Assembly (NCBI GenBank): GCA_039105265.1
Contig: JAPFFF010000005.1
Location: forward strand, 2,899,501-2,963,500
Length of the DNA stretch: 64,000 nucleotides
DNA from: Tritrichomonas musculus
Taxonomy: Eukaryota > Parabasalia > Tritrichomonadida > Tritrichomonadidae
Direction of reading: 5' to 3'
Under the pieces are notes generated by a model. It was given only the letters and a program-made list of their open reading frames with translations, searched no databases and was not told the DNA's origin. Both the position numbers and the translations under genes were made by a program. Below are positions 12,301 to 17,981 of this stretch, in pieces. Position 1 is the stretch's first letter, and the number at the start of each line of letters is the position of its first letter.

Positions 12301-14435
12301 CCATTTTTGCATCATCGAAATATATCCAAGAATTTCTTGGCGATGAATACATTGAATATCCGCCTGTTAATTTGGATAACATTGCAGTTGAGGCAGGTAA
12401 TGCAAGTCCAGTCATTTTCCTTCTGTCACCTGGCTCTGATCCGACACCATTGATTGAAGATGCAGCTCGTCGCGCCAAGAAAGAATTGAACACTGTTTCA
12501 ATGGGACAAGGACGAGAAGAATTTGCTGAGAATTTCATTCAACAATCGAAGCATAAAGGCGAATGGGTACTTTTACAAAATTGCCATCTTGGACTTCGTT
12601 ACATGGACACTTTGTTTGAGATGTACAAAGCGGATGCGCTTGCAGACAGTCAAGCAAAGAAAGAGAGTCAGAACAAGAATGAAAATGACGATAAAAACGA
12701 CGGAAATGCAAAAGGTGGCAATGACGATAAAAAACGACAAAAACAAGCCGATAAACAAACAACATCAACTAAACAATTGACACATGAAGATTATCGTCTT
12801 TGGATTACAACAGAAGTTCATCCTAAGTTTCCAATTTCTCTTCTTCAGCTTTCTTTGAAGTTGACAAATGAGCCGCCAGCTGGTGCGAAGGCGTCAATGA
12901 AGAGGACAATTATGTCGATATCGCAACAAGCAATCGACACCGTTGAACAGCCCGAATGGCGTCGACTTATTTATGTTCTTGCATTCTTCAACACGACTGT
13001 TCAAGAAAGAAGGAAATTCGGTCCACTTGGATGGGCCATTCCATATGAGTTTAATCACAGTGATTTCACTGCGTCGCTTGCATTCATGATGGGCCAAATT
13101 GTCGATGCACAAATGAAAGGACCAGGAAAAGGCTATGATGCATCATTCTGGCAAACTGTTCGTTATGGTGTCTGCGAAATTCACTATGGAGGAAGAGTTA
13201 CTGATGAACTCGATCGAAGGTTAATTAAGACAATTGGCGAGATTTATTTCGACAATTCAAAGATCGTCCAAAGATCAGAAGATGATCATCAAAATCTTCT
13301 TTCATTCGATGCTAAAGGTGAATATACAATCATTGATTGCAACCAAGTGAATGCCTACATACAGCACATTAATACAATGCCTTCTCATGATCCTCCAGAT
13401 GTCTTCGGTCTTCATCCTTTGGCTGATGTCAAATTGAGGCGTGATCAAGCAAATGAAATCTTCCAAAAAATCATCGACATTCAGCCTAAAGAATCAGCTG
13501 TTGGCGGAATGACACGTGAAGATCTCGTGCTTCAAAAGATTAAAGAACTTCTTCCGAACGTTCCTCAAAACTTCCAAATGGAAAGAGTTCGTTCTCTTGT
13601 TGATTCCCGTGGAAAGAAGCCTCTCGATATTTGTTGTAAACAAGAAATTGAACGAATGCAAGTTGTTTTGACTGCTCTTCGTTCAACTTTAACCGATCTC
13701 GAACTTGCAATTGACGGTTCAATTGTCATGAATGATCAACTTTATAACTCAATGAACTCTATTTACGATGGAAGAATCCCTGATCATTGGAAGAAGATTT
13801 CTTGGCCCGCTGAAAACTTGAAAGACTGGTTTGAACAAGTTCGACTTCGTTATGATCAATACGCGAAGTGGATTGAAACAGGAAGACTTGATGCTTATTG
13901 GCTCGGTGGAATGTTTAATCCTGGCGGATTCCTTACTTCTCTTAGACAGAGCACTTGTCGTTCTCATGGTTCTTCGTGGTCTTTGAATGACACTTACTTG
14001 ATGTCTGAAGTTCAAAGCCTCGCAAGGGGCCAAAATCCAAGCGATAAAGACAAAGATGGCCCTAAAGAATTCGTCTATTTAAGAGGAATTTACTTGGAAG
14101 GCGCAAGATGGGGTAAAGGAATGACATCTAACCAGCAGAGCGCTTGGGGACTCACTGAGTTGCAGACGTCAACCGGAAGAGGAAAACAAGGAGGAAAACC
14201 TGTCACTGACTTGAGAAATGAAATGCCACTAATCAAGGTTTGGGCAGTAAAGAGAGACCAGAAGAATAAGGAATACTTGTTTAGCACAACAAGCGACATT
14301 TATGTTTGCCCAGTTTATAAGAATAGCACGAGAACTGACTTGAATTACGTGTTCGATATTCCACTGAAGTCGTTGAACGCCAATATTAGAGCTAAACACT
14401 GGGTAATGAGAGGTGTTTGTTTGACAACAATTTAA
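384..14435 (+). CDS. Axonemal outer-arm-type dynein heavy chain (DNAH5/DNAH8-like), intronless
   Basis: This encodes a complete 4683-residue dynein heavy chain, the ATP-driven motor of flagellar outer arms. The N-terminal half is the tail and linker. Four P-loops mark AAA1-AAA4: GPAGTGKT near residue 1920, GHSGSGKS near 2200, GDSGTAKT near 2530 and GVGGSGKQS near 2893. Two coiled-coil stretches (about 3140-3240 and 3385-3470) form the stalk and bracket the microtubule-binding tip. AAA5, AAA6 and the C-terminal domain follow. The text around AAA1 (FDEFNRIELDVLSVAAQQ, then NPGYAGRQELPENLKIQFR) and the motif MNLSKLVDDDEPL resemble the DNAH5/8 (Chlamydomonas gamma) class. The length matches that class. 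An unusual Lys/Asp/Asn/Gln-rich insert of about 45 residues (nt 12640-12775) interrupts AAA6. The start is the first ATG and the stop is TAA. Class assignment is from memory of family motifs. Confidence 0.95.
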   Translation: MSDSRLKYIYSKIAENLGFPKSDPVEDWALKLDHDDIQKISSLFETDGPPAVFFYTFSRDPLQIKVSIDPKEYPGPSCLFVPYALRFLENDKNGVTQANIDNTIISGIVIGDPVESFYKMFSDTYLQAVETTLEQTDESLDVKDTQLLLQSIQRKSETVASSVLATRKALKFEPPPMFDVTNDPSSILAASRDESITSKFSSQCQIWCEQIQNLLSVTEQVRQEDENSGPRAEMDYWRERMAIFSSLVESLKENDENHTAISVLKAAKHPIIELWNNLDVQITESANEAKDNVKFLASLEKYTEMFYALDPPECEELIPGLITSVSMVHNISRYYRTPHRICTLLKKVTNQMINRCCTYIEEGGLLYEQERQPLIEKFKACIKLNETYQRFYNKTMKKKVQNLSQTQAQTIQFSPTKTINTMNPTNAPTNQSGVSSVLMMSQPKAREEKGGSERELRTHFIIFGKFDAFSKRCSTLVDLFTTIDQFHKLNDCRIEGMKSIVSNFIENVDFTVRCKDSIMLDPRNKYFDEQYKVFSDQCAEKDKQIRKLIQDAFSVTQTVKYALELHDRLRKTMTRNEGQLELDIWFKKTVQRFEEDVSSVRTWFTQQSDNPPIPRNMPPIAGKISWIRQLISRINEPMKLFSHYDESFLKKVSPSYNKALYHFVTYENRKYAEFTEAANLLRKEMQNTLLKMDPTTHQLNVNFSLDVMKVFQEAAVLKRLGFELPDGFDTLLAREQQVKLTRSELSNLVTRYENITCLIADTFEELFMDAKTQLDEAITPAGKTLTWTSLSLDTFINSLKNKISLIEEALNKVNDIRTFSINKALKEITDSRLLPEFKNSFTEPQELIDKVRSDSEETVTHIHARVQVIISGVCEILKIISTVSNIGVVTDDECEHIFEYREAQHLMVVWTHPVFTLFKTYVGMTNRAITNMLRYSIQDLLDFLKTNNPNTPTLFATELKPTVPDLTISPDLKLLQQTLNETVRAMLFSTKKIATWPLTVFEPSLHQEQQIIQQQEQQGIKPDDHEEDDDLYGGSQDYQPRNYFNYLSRDNIAIAMLISVTNQMYSFEPKIQEYMSKFKKFAFLWDTDVDAQFAEFESKNPTIREIKEEMDKFLQTENSIEEMEEKSRVGPILMNCQSVKSALMDEAKKWKQKYGDLLNKIGRNGMMKLSDFMEKMKNNLSKGITQLEDLRSAMECLKKVRNMAAKIDIKMAPIEESYQLLSKYNVVVPQEEIEQFEGLTYNWNKLRELEKQQQELLQKVSPSFKNQVVEGMEQFLIEFQQFIKQYHEEGPMSPGLSPSEASEKLKLFQHQFDNFQKRWTTFSGGQELFGLPRTELPELADLAKQLRCLNQLYGLYNEVNAYTRGIRDVLWIDVKFGEIEPIMTEFQSKARRLPNEMKSWQAYIDLQNRIDNFVEIMPLLEALSNPAVQDVHWKKIIELTGCELDTDPDVFRLGHVFDAGLLDHKEDVHDICNAAEHEAKILAKLHEIECDWQTTEFTFANFKEMKDVLLKGAETNEIVTKIEDSIVVLSSLNSNRFVGRYKKDVELWMKKLTTSSSVISEWLQVQSMWIYLEAVFSGGDIAKYMTHETKAFSQINKNWLTVMKNANDIKNVIAVCYGDEGLQKLFMHLLEQLQKCQKALAGYIEKKRAAFPRFYFVSDPVILEILGQASNPQAIQPHLQSIFANLVHLDFDSLQYNKILKMRSDEGEQVTFSIPFLAQGNVEVWLNDLVSRMRQTVRDICTDMGQKFISSTTQDWVLGEFPKQVLLLEMMLWWTYRTEEALTRASSKNRKAMNECLNEFDNRFKELIKVAGSLDKSNRLTSLHVEVLITLFLHNLDIFKQLVQTGINNPRHFDWQKQMRYYWQVEGRKCIVSITDVDREYSYEYLGCTSRLVITPLTDRCYITLAQALGLSMGGAPAGPAGTGKTETVKDMSKALGIMCVVFNCSDQMNYQALGRIFRGLAQAGVWGDFDEFNRIELDVLSVAAQQVACVFNACRERARLFKFTDGSLVELDNRVAIFITMNPGYAGRQELPENLKIQFRMVAMMVPDKRLIMKVKLASSGFAEYEMLSDKFSLLYTLCSEQLSKQVHYDWGLRNILSVLRFSKEVRAQNPTMDESKLLMKVLKNMNLSKLVDDDEPLYVALLNDVFPNTQLDSSTNEEIRRAIIKNAKDAGLNPFDEWLTKVMQLFETCEVRHGIMILGHSGSGKSAIINTLIKALSDERGPHRLLKMNPKAITSSQMFGILDPSSNDWTDGIFSSLWRFACKKTNENVWIGLDGPVDAIWIENLNSVLDDNKTLTLANGDRLPMPSSVKLLFEMSSLDNASPATVSRAGMIYVPSNVLGWMPIAQSWISKDDFKPIQPIFPELISPIDGVFQFVQHNLTMVMNTGQVHIITTLLHLFESLISNRGDDGYIKLIVTEPELLKKLIIFSTLWAFGGFLDGDGRTQLSEYITSHFKLPSNIPKDQLFNYVVDRQTGEWLNWEERLERYDYPKGDPPEFATILIPTIDNIRIEYLLSLLANGGRSILLIGDSGTAKTATINTFLASFNKDQWVTKTFNFSSATTPYLFQTSIESIIEKTIGTTFGPVGGKKMEVFIDDISMPQINEWGDQVTNEIVRQLMEDGGFYSLDKPGEFITIVRTQFLSAMATPGGGRNDIPDRLKRHFAVFNCIMPDSESIHRIYSTIIEGYFIPERGFNPATVATASNIVRATHEVWLQTKQKMLPTPTKFHYVFNLRDLSRITQGIIQVMPKSCNSPEQLVALWANECFRVIPDKFISQEDKDWFAGTIVRVGTEVFGVQYEQVLSEAPNVLFCSFMTDIDYSQYEEVDESKIPRIYEEVSSFDALNSRCLEFMREHNAKPTTKGKKLDLVLFEDAMNHLVRISRIIGMPRGNAMLVGVGGSGKQSLTRLASTILGYQTFQITPGRSYSTNDFLADLRELYKRAGVLNKPISFIFTDNEVKEESFLEYVNNMLTTGEIANLFTRDNYEALMSDMRAIFVKEVRNAVDTDENVWNYFIARVKHNLHVILCFSPVGEQFRKRNLKFPGLFNGCTIDWFTHWPREGLVSVAKSFVKPLDIATQVSDLKDRLAECFADIHDCVHDGCEDYFSRFRRRTFVTPKSYLSFLSSFKDLYFSQLSKIQGDASRMKEGLEKIREAKDQVAVMKGKLIEQENQLHVAQQNAEQMLEGLTVKRNEAEQQRQEVQLVKEEQQREADSIRQIQEEAQHELELAEPALQRATEALNSIKASDIVEIAGYATPAYLIKRIIDGVLILRYMKLEPYVHETYEVKTPNGHVTCNSITPSWNYGMPMMKSSDFLKSLSGYNLEFINEEICDLLQPYLSMIDFNPQSAALASNAAAGLCSWVRNMVEYHQVEKVVRPKKLAASVAFANLQKAQAELANIEAHLAEKERQLAELQKSYDDAIAEQHRFKQMAEGTQKKMQSAQALIDALSGEKSRWETEAEQLNDMIFKTVGNATMGAAFNSYCGMFNHTMRTTFLNDKWPQILGTYSIPSDSKIDIISLFANEAILDQWQLQGLPSDELSRQNGVICTNAPTYPLLIDPQGQAHKWITNRHKSEGLIITSFDNRYFKTHVENALQEGKPLLIEDCGEEIDPLLDNVLAKNYIHSGRLVQVSLAGREVIVSDGFKMYFTTKLANPHFAPETFAKTAVIEFSVTQFGLEEQLLNLVILREKENLENERQRLLEQVASLKKTLLDLENLLLEQLRSSQGNLLENTTLITTLASTKSKSQENKESLASAMETNQKINKSREDYRPVAVRGAVIYFLIQEMSLVNPMYQVSLNQFLGKFYESIETAEKDNFPAKRIENIIKKLTYTCWSYIIRGLYEKDKLLFCLQLALKIEMSLDKVDKNGNSMGITFNDYQIYIKAGAALPPGASSNVQESFGDIFNPIRDNLIALSQVSSLRGILNYITTSQSDWARLLTSPNPEEEPLPAFSPSKESDIKPFQKAVIIRCIRPDRAIFASSKYIQEFLGDEYIEYPPVNLDNIAVEAGNASPVIFLLSPGSDPTPLIEDAARRAKKELNTVSMGQGREEFAENFIQQSKHKGEWVLLQNCHLGLRYMDTLFEMYKADALADSQAKKESQNKNENDDKNDGNAKGGNDDKKRQKQADKQTTSTKQLTHEDYRLWITTEVHPKFPISLLQLSLKLTNEPPAGAKASMKRTIMSISQQAIDTVEQPEWRRLIYVLAFFNTTVQERRKFGPLGWAIPYEFNHSDFTASLAFMMGQIVDAQMKGPGKGYDASFWQTVRYGVCEIHYGGRVTDELDRRLIKTIGEIYFDNSKIVQRSEDDHQNLLSFDAKGEYTIIDCNQVNAYIQHINTMPSHDPPDVFGLHPLADVKLRRDQANEIFQKIIDIQPKESAVGGMTREDLVLQKIKELLPNVPQNFQMERVRSLVDSRGKKPLDICCKQEIERMQVVLTALRSTLTDLELAIDGSIVMNDQLYNSMNSIYDGRIPDHWKKISWPAENLKDWFEQVRLRYDQYAKWIETGRLDAYWLGGMFNPGGFLTSLRQSTCRSHGSSWSLNDTYLMSEVQSLARGQNPSDKDKDGPKEFVYLRGIYLEGARWGKGMTSNQQSAWGLTELQTSTGRGKQGGKPVTDLRNEMPLIKVWAVKRDQKNKEYLFSTTSDIYVCPVYKNSTRTDLNYVFDIPLKSLNANIRAKHWVMRGVCLTTI

Positions 14436-14491
14436 AATGGTTTATATCTTTTATATATATATATATTTAGCGATGTTTAATAAATTTAATC

Positions 14492-14499
14492 ATTTTTTA

Positions 14500-14530
<31 letters not shown>

Positions 14531-14592
14531 ATTTTTATTTTTATTTTTTATTTTTATTTTTATTTTTATTTTTTATTTTTATTTTTTTTTTT
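14492..14592. repeat. T-rich TTTTTA-type microsatellite
   Basis: A run of T4-T6 blocks separated by single A bases follows the dynein stop codon. It ends exactly at the left inverted repeat of the candidate element that starts at 14594, so it may be the insertion target. Confidence 0.7.
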
Positions 14593-14593
14593 A

Positions 14594-15490
14594 GAGGTGA
14601 GGCTGCGAAAATTTTTGGTATTTTTTAATAATATTAATAAATATTATCTTATTGCAGAATTAAATGCTATTTATGATAATTTCACTAATATTTTTTTCAG
14701 ATTTTTAGCTATAAATCCATTTTTAAAATTGAATTGTTTATATCTAATTATAATTTCAATTTTATCTTAATAAAAAAATTCTATTTACTCAAAATAATAA
14801 ATAATTTAATTATCAATATTTAATATATAGATGTGAATATAATATTAAAATCTTCGACTAAGAATTATAAATCAAATTTTGATTTTTTATGATTTAACTA
14901 ACTATCATCATATTATAAGCATGATTTGTTTGGTAAATTATTGATAAATATTAAAATAAATACTTATTGTGATGTTGATACCAAAATTAAAACAAATGAA
15001 ATTATTGGTATATTTGTGAAGTTTACATCATTAACGTATATAGAATTATATTCAATATTAAACCTCAATCCTAGCTAAAATTGTAAAAAAATTTTTAAAA
15101 GTATTTTGATATGTTTGCCTGCACCAGATAAGTTAAGAGATAAACTATAGTTATCCCTTTGATCTTTAATATAGAAGAAAATTTCTCTTTAAATTGAAAA
15201 ATATTTTTTTGAATTTTCTCCAAAAACGCATTTATTGAATAGCTGTCTTATTAAAAAATAGAGATAATCTATATACAAATGCAATTTAATGGTTGAAAAG
15301 AAAAAATAATGACGAATATATGAATTATGACATTTTGAAATATCAATACAATTTCAATTTTTTTGATTAAATCTGAAAAAAAGTATATGATATGAAAAGG
15401 TGACAACACCATAATACTATATTTTTAATTTATTTTTAATTTTGTTGATTATTATTCCGAAAAAAGTTCATTTAAAATTTCGCAGTCTCA

Positions 15491-15494
<4 letters not shown>
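14594..15494. mobile_element. Candidate non-autonomous element (901 bp) with about 20-bp terminal inverted repeats
   Basis: The left end reads GAGGTGAGGCTGCGAAA. The right end, read on the minus strand, reads GAGGTGAGACTGCGAAA, so 16 of 17 bases match. Poly(T) flanks both sides, which hides any target duplication. The interior is AT-rich with no coding capacity that I can see. Class is unknown. Without a second copy in the window this stays a candidate. Confidence 0.45.

Positions 15495-15533
<39 letters not shown>
15495..15533. repeat. Poly(T) tract of 39 bases
   Basis: An uninterrupted T run directly flanks the right end of the candidate element at 14594-15494. Similar long T tracts occur at 17218-17246, 28259-28294 and elsewhere between genes. 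Confidence 0.9.
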
Positions 15534-15534
<1 letters not shown>

Positions 15535-15671
15535 AATGGCCATTCTTAAAGCTATATAACTAAAAAGGGGTATTTAATTACCTTTTCTTGGCAATCTTAT
15601 GCTTTTTTAGAGTTATTTTGTTAAGTACAAATAATAAAAATTGAAAGAAATAAAAAGCATTCAAAATCCAT

Positions 15672-15914
15672 TCATTCAAAAAGTGGTGGTACAGTTTCTA
15701 AATTTTCATTGGCGCGCTTTATATACATACCTTTGATATGAATCAAATCGTTGTTATCTTGCTCAAAAATTGACAACACTTGTTTTTCTTGTGATGTTGA
15801 TGATGAATCGTGCGTATCATTAACTCATTTTTCCTTGTGAAGTTGATCATTAAATAAATCGATATTGTTTTGGCCCTTTCTCAGCATATTTGACAAACCA
15901 AGATCGCCATACAG
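15672..15914 (-). pseudogene. Decayed gene fragment of unknown function
   Basis: One minus-strand frame stays open for about 80 codons except for a single TGA. It has protein-like composition, including a stretch reading ...LIHIKGMYIKRANEN..., and ends at a TGA at 15672-15674. There is no start codon and I do not recognise a family. It could be a chance open frame, but one non-random frame in such AT-rich DNA suggests a gene relic. Confidence 0.3.
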
Positions 15915-16160
15915 TTATACATTCGGGCACTTTTGCTCAAGGTGGAGGCAATGTTAGTTAATTTCCAATATTTTTTTTTCAAATTTCAATGATAATCATT
16001 ATTATACTTTCAATATGCAGGATAGTGTTTTGTTTCACAATATTCATATATTCAACAATCGTTTTGTTCAAGCTCATCACAATTGCTGTTAAGATTCTTA
16101 ATGCAATTAAATATGAAATTCAGATGCAGATCATGTTTTTGATACAGTATTAACCGATTT

Positions 16161-16225
16161 GCTCTCGTTCCGCTATTAAAATAGCTCCAGCCCCGGCCTG
16201 GCGTAAAAACGCGCTGAACGAGAGC
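16161..16225. other. GC-rich 65-nt foldback predicted to form a four-way junction (possible structured RNA)
   Basis: A perfect 10-bp closing stem (GCTCTCGTTC at 16161-16170 with GAACGAGAGC at 16216-16225) encloses three small hairpins. These are GCTAT/ATAGC (16172-16176 with 16181-16185), CCAG/CTGG (187-190 with 198-201 in the same numbering) and CGT/ACG or GCGT/ACGC around an AAAA loop (201-212). The last two compete for one G. The block is over 50 percent GC in DNA of roughly 30 percent GC. It resembles a cloverleaf but lacks tRNA D-loop and T-loop signatures. It lies 66 bases upstream of the ATG of the degraded gene at 16292. Its nature is unknown: non-coding RNA, leader structure or tiny palindromic element. 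Confidence 0.45.
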
Positions 16226-16291
16226 AAAGATAGCAAAAGCACAACCTACACATTGAAAATAAAAATTTCAAAAAATTCTAAAACAAATGAA

Positions 16292-17217
16292 ATGGTGCAA
16301 ATCAAAATATTTGTGCAACAGGGACAAATTAAATTCACTCCAAAGTTTACACATGAAGAGATACAACGCATTAGAAAACAAATTACACAACCAATTAAGC
16401 ATCTACAATTATTTAATATTGTTAATACATTAGAGTTAAAAAATTACCCTCGAGAAATAGATGATGAACATGAATTGGAAAATGAATTTGATTATATAAT
16501 TGGTCTAATGAAAAAAGCCAAATCAAGGGTGAGATTCAGTGGAGAAATATTAGGATATAGATATTATTCTGACAACAAAAATTTTAAAAAGTGTAGATGG
16601 CATATACGTCCAGACGATAAAGGATTTGTCTATGAATAAATTGATTTTCGAATTGTTAAAAAAGGAAAACCTCGTAGAGAAAAAGCAGAAGTTGAACCAG
16701 AAAGAATATTGAAACCTCGTCAACCCTTCACGTTCACCATCACCTCCTCCCCTACCACTTTCGCGTTCACCATCACCACCGCCACCCCCTTTACCGCCTT
16801 CACGTCCACCATCACCACCGCCTCTACCTCCTAAACAAAAGCCCATACCTAAACCTAAATCTCCTCCTCCTAAACCTAAGGCTTCTCCTAAATCTCTACC
16901 TCCTCCTAAAACCAAAATTAGTAAAGCTCAAAATGAACAAGAGACATATCAATATTTTGTAGAACATGGTTGGCGCAATTTAGCTCAATCGTATAAATAT
17001 CCATATTGGAATGTTCACACAGGAGAAGAAACTGTACCTAATAAATCTCCACCTCCCCCAAACCCTAAGACTTCTCCTAAACCTAAATCTCCACCTCCTC
17101 CAAAACCTAAACAAAAACAACCTAAAATTCAAGATTATTTGACAAATCCTCAGAATACTGATTATCGAAATAGTGAATTATATATTAAATACTTTTCTTC
17201 TTTTCATTTGAAAAATG
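16292..17217 (+). pseudogene. Degraded gene: 115-codon basic N-terminal part plus frameshifted Pro/Lys/Ser-rich tail
   Basis: An ATG at 16292 opens 115 codons (MVQIKIFVQQ...), ending in a TAA at 16637-16639. The same frame continues with protein-like sequence past the TAA. After a shift near 16720 another frame encodes a long low-complexity tail of SPPP, PKPKSPPPP and KPKQ repeats, interrupted by a globular island (about nt 16926-17040). It runs into a poly(T) tract at 17218. I do not recognise the family. One stop plus one frameshift suggests a recently inactivated gene. The G-rich open frame on the opposite strand is only the complement of the proline repeats. Confidence 0.5.
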
Positions 17218-17252
<35 letters not shown>

Positions 17253-17347
17253 AAAAATATCTATATATTTATATTGTTTGCATGATAAAGCATTTTTTAA
17301 AACACAAATAAGAATTTTTCGTTTCCTTTTTTGAAGTGGAGATTATA
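17218..17347. other. Poly(T) tract and AT-rich spacer
   Basis: T29 at 17218-17246 is followed by AT-rich sequence with no visible gene. Confidence 0.6.
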
Positions 17348-17875
17348 CCTTGAAAGGGGTACCCTCATTACCTATTTTGAAATGGGTAATCATTTTTTAG
17401 GTAATATGTGACCAGGGGTCCATATTTACCGCTTACCCAAAAGGTAGATTTTTACCCGACCAAATTTCATCAAACTTTTTGATATATTTCGTGACCCTTT
17501 TTTTATTTGACCATATGAATTAACCATATATAAACTTTTTGTTAAATATCGTAAAAAAATTTAGAAGAAAAGAAAAAGTTGAGAAAATAAATTGAATAAT
17601 TTTATTAAAACTTTTTGAAGCAATCTAAAAGGTGAATTTTGAAATTATGATTGTTCATATTTCTATGAAAAAATCAGCTCTTATATTGAAATAAAACATT
17701 AAATATAAAACTATAGCTAATATAATAATATATATGTATTAATTATCATTCTTTTCTTCAGATTAATTCTTTGAAAAAATCCAGGTACATTTTGAACCTT
17801 TCACTTTTTTTTCGGTTCATACCCAAATCTAAAATTTTAGGTTCGGGTCAATTTTTTCGGGTTACCATTCGAAGG
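17348..17875. mobile_element. Candidate TA-target MITE (528 bp), imperfect inverted ends
   Basis: The left end is CCTTGAAAGGGGTACCC. The right end on the minus strand is CCTTCGAATGGTAACCC. Both are flanked by TA (17346-17347 and 17876-17877). Subterminal GGGTAA/ACCC words recur at both ends. There is no open frame. The inverted repeat is degenerate, so this is weaker than the two clearer TA-flanked elements at 20190 and 53939. Confidence 0.35.
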
Positions 17876-17981
17876 TATAGTGGAGATTGAATTAACTATT
17901 CTATGTGTTTGTTCAATATTGATAAGTTTACATTTTTTTAATAAATCTTCAAATATGTATCAAAATTTTTGAGTTTCAAAA

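Noticed and set aside
12573-12768. Minus-strand frames under the dynein insert
   Set aside because: They are shadows of the Lys/Asp-rich coding stretch.
16161-16225. tRNA gene
   Set aside because: The foldback looks like a cloverleaf, but stem and loop sizes, the missing GG in a D-loop and the missing TTC in a T-loop do not fit on either strand.
16550-16915. Glycine/arginine-rich protein on the minus strand
   Set aside because: It is the complement of the proline-rich coding repeats of the degraded gene and has no independent support.
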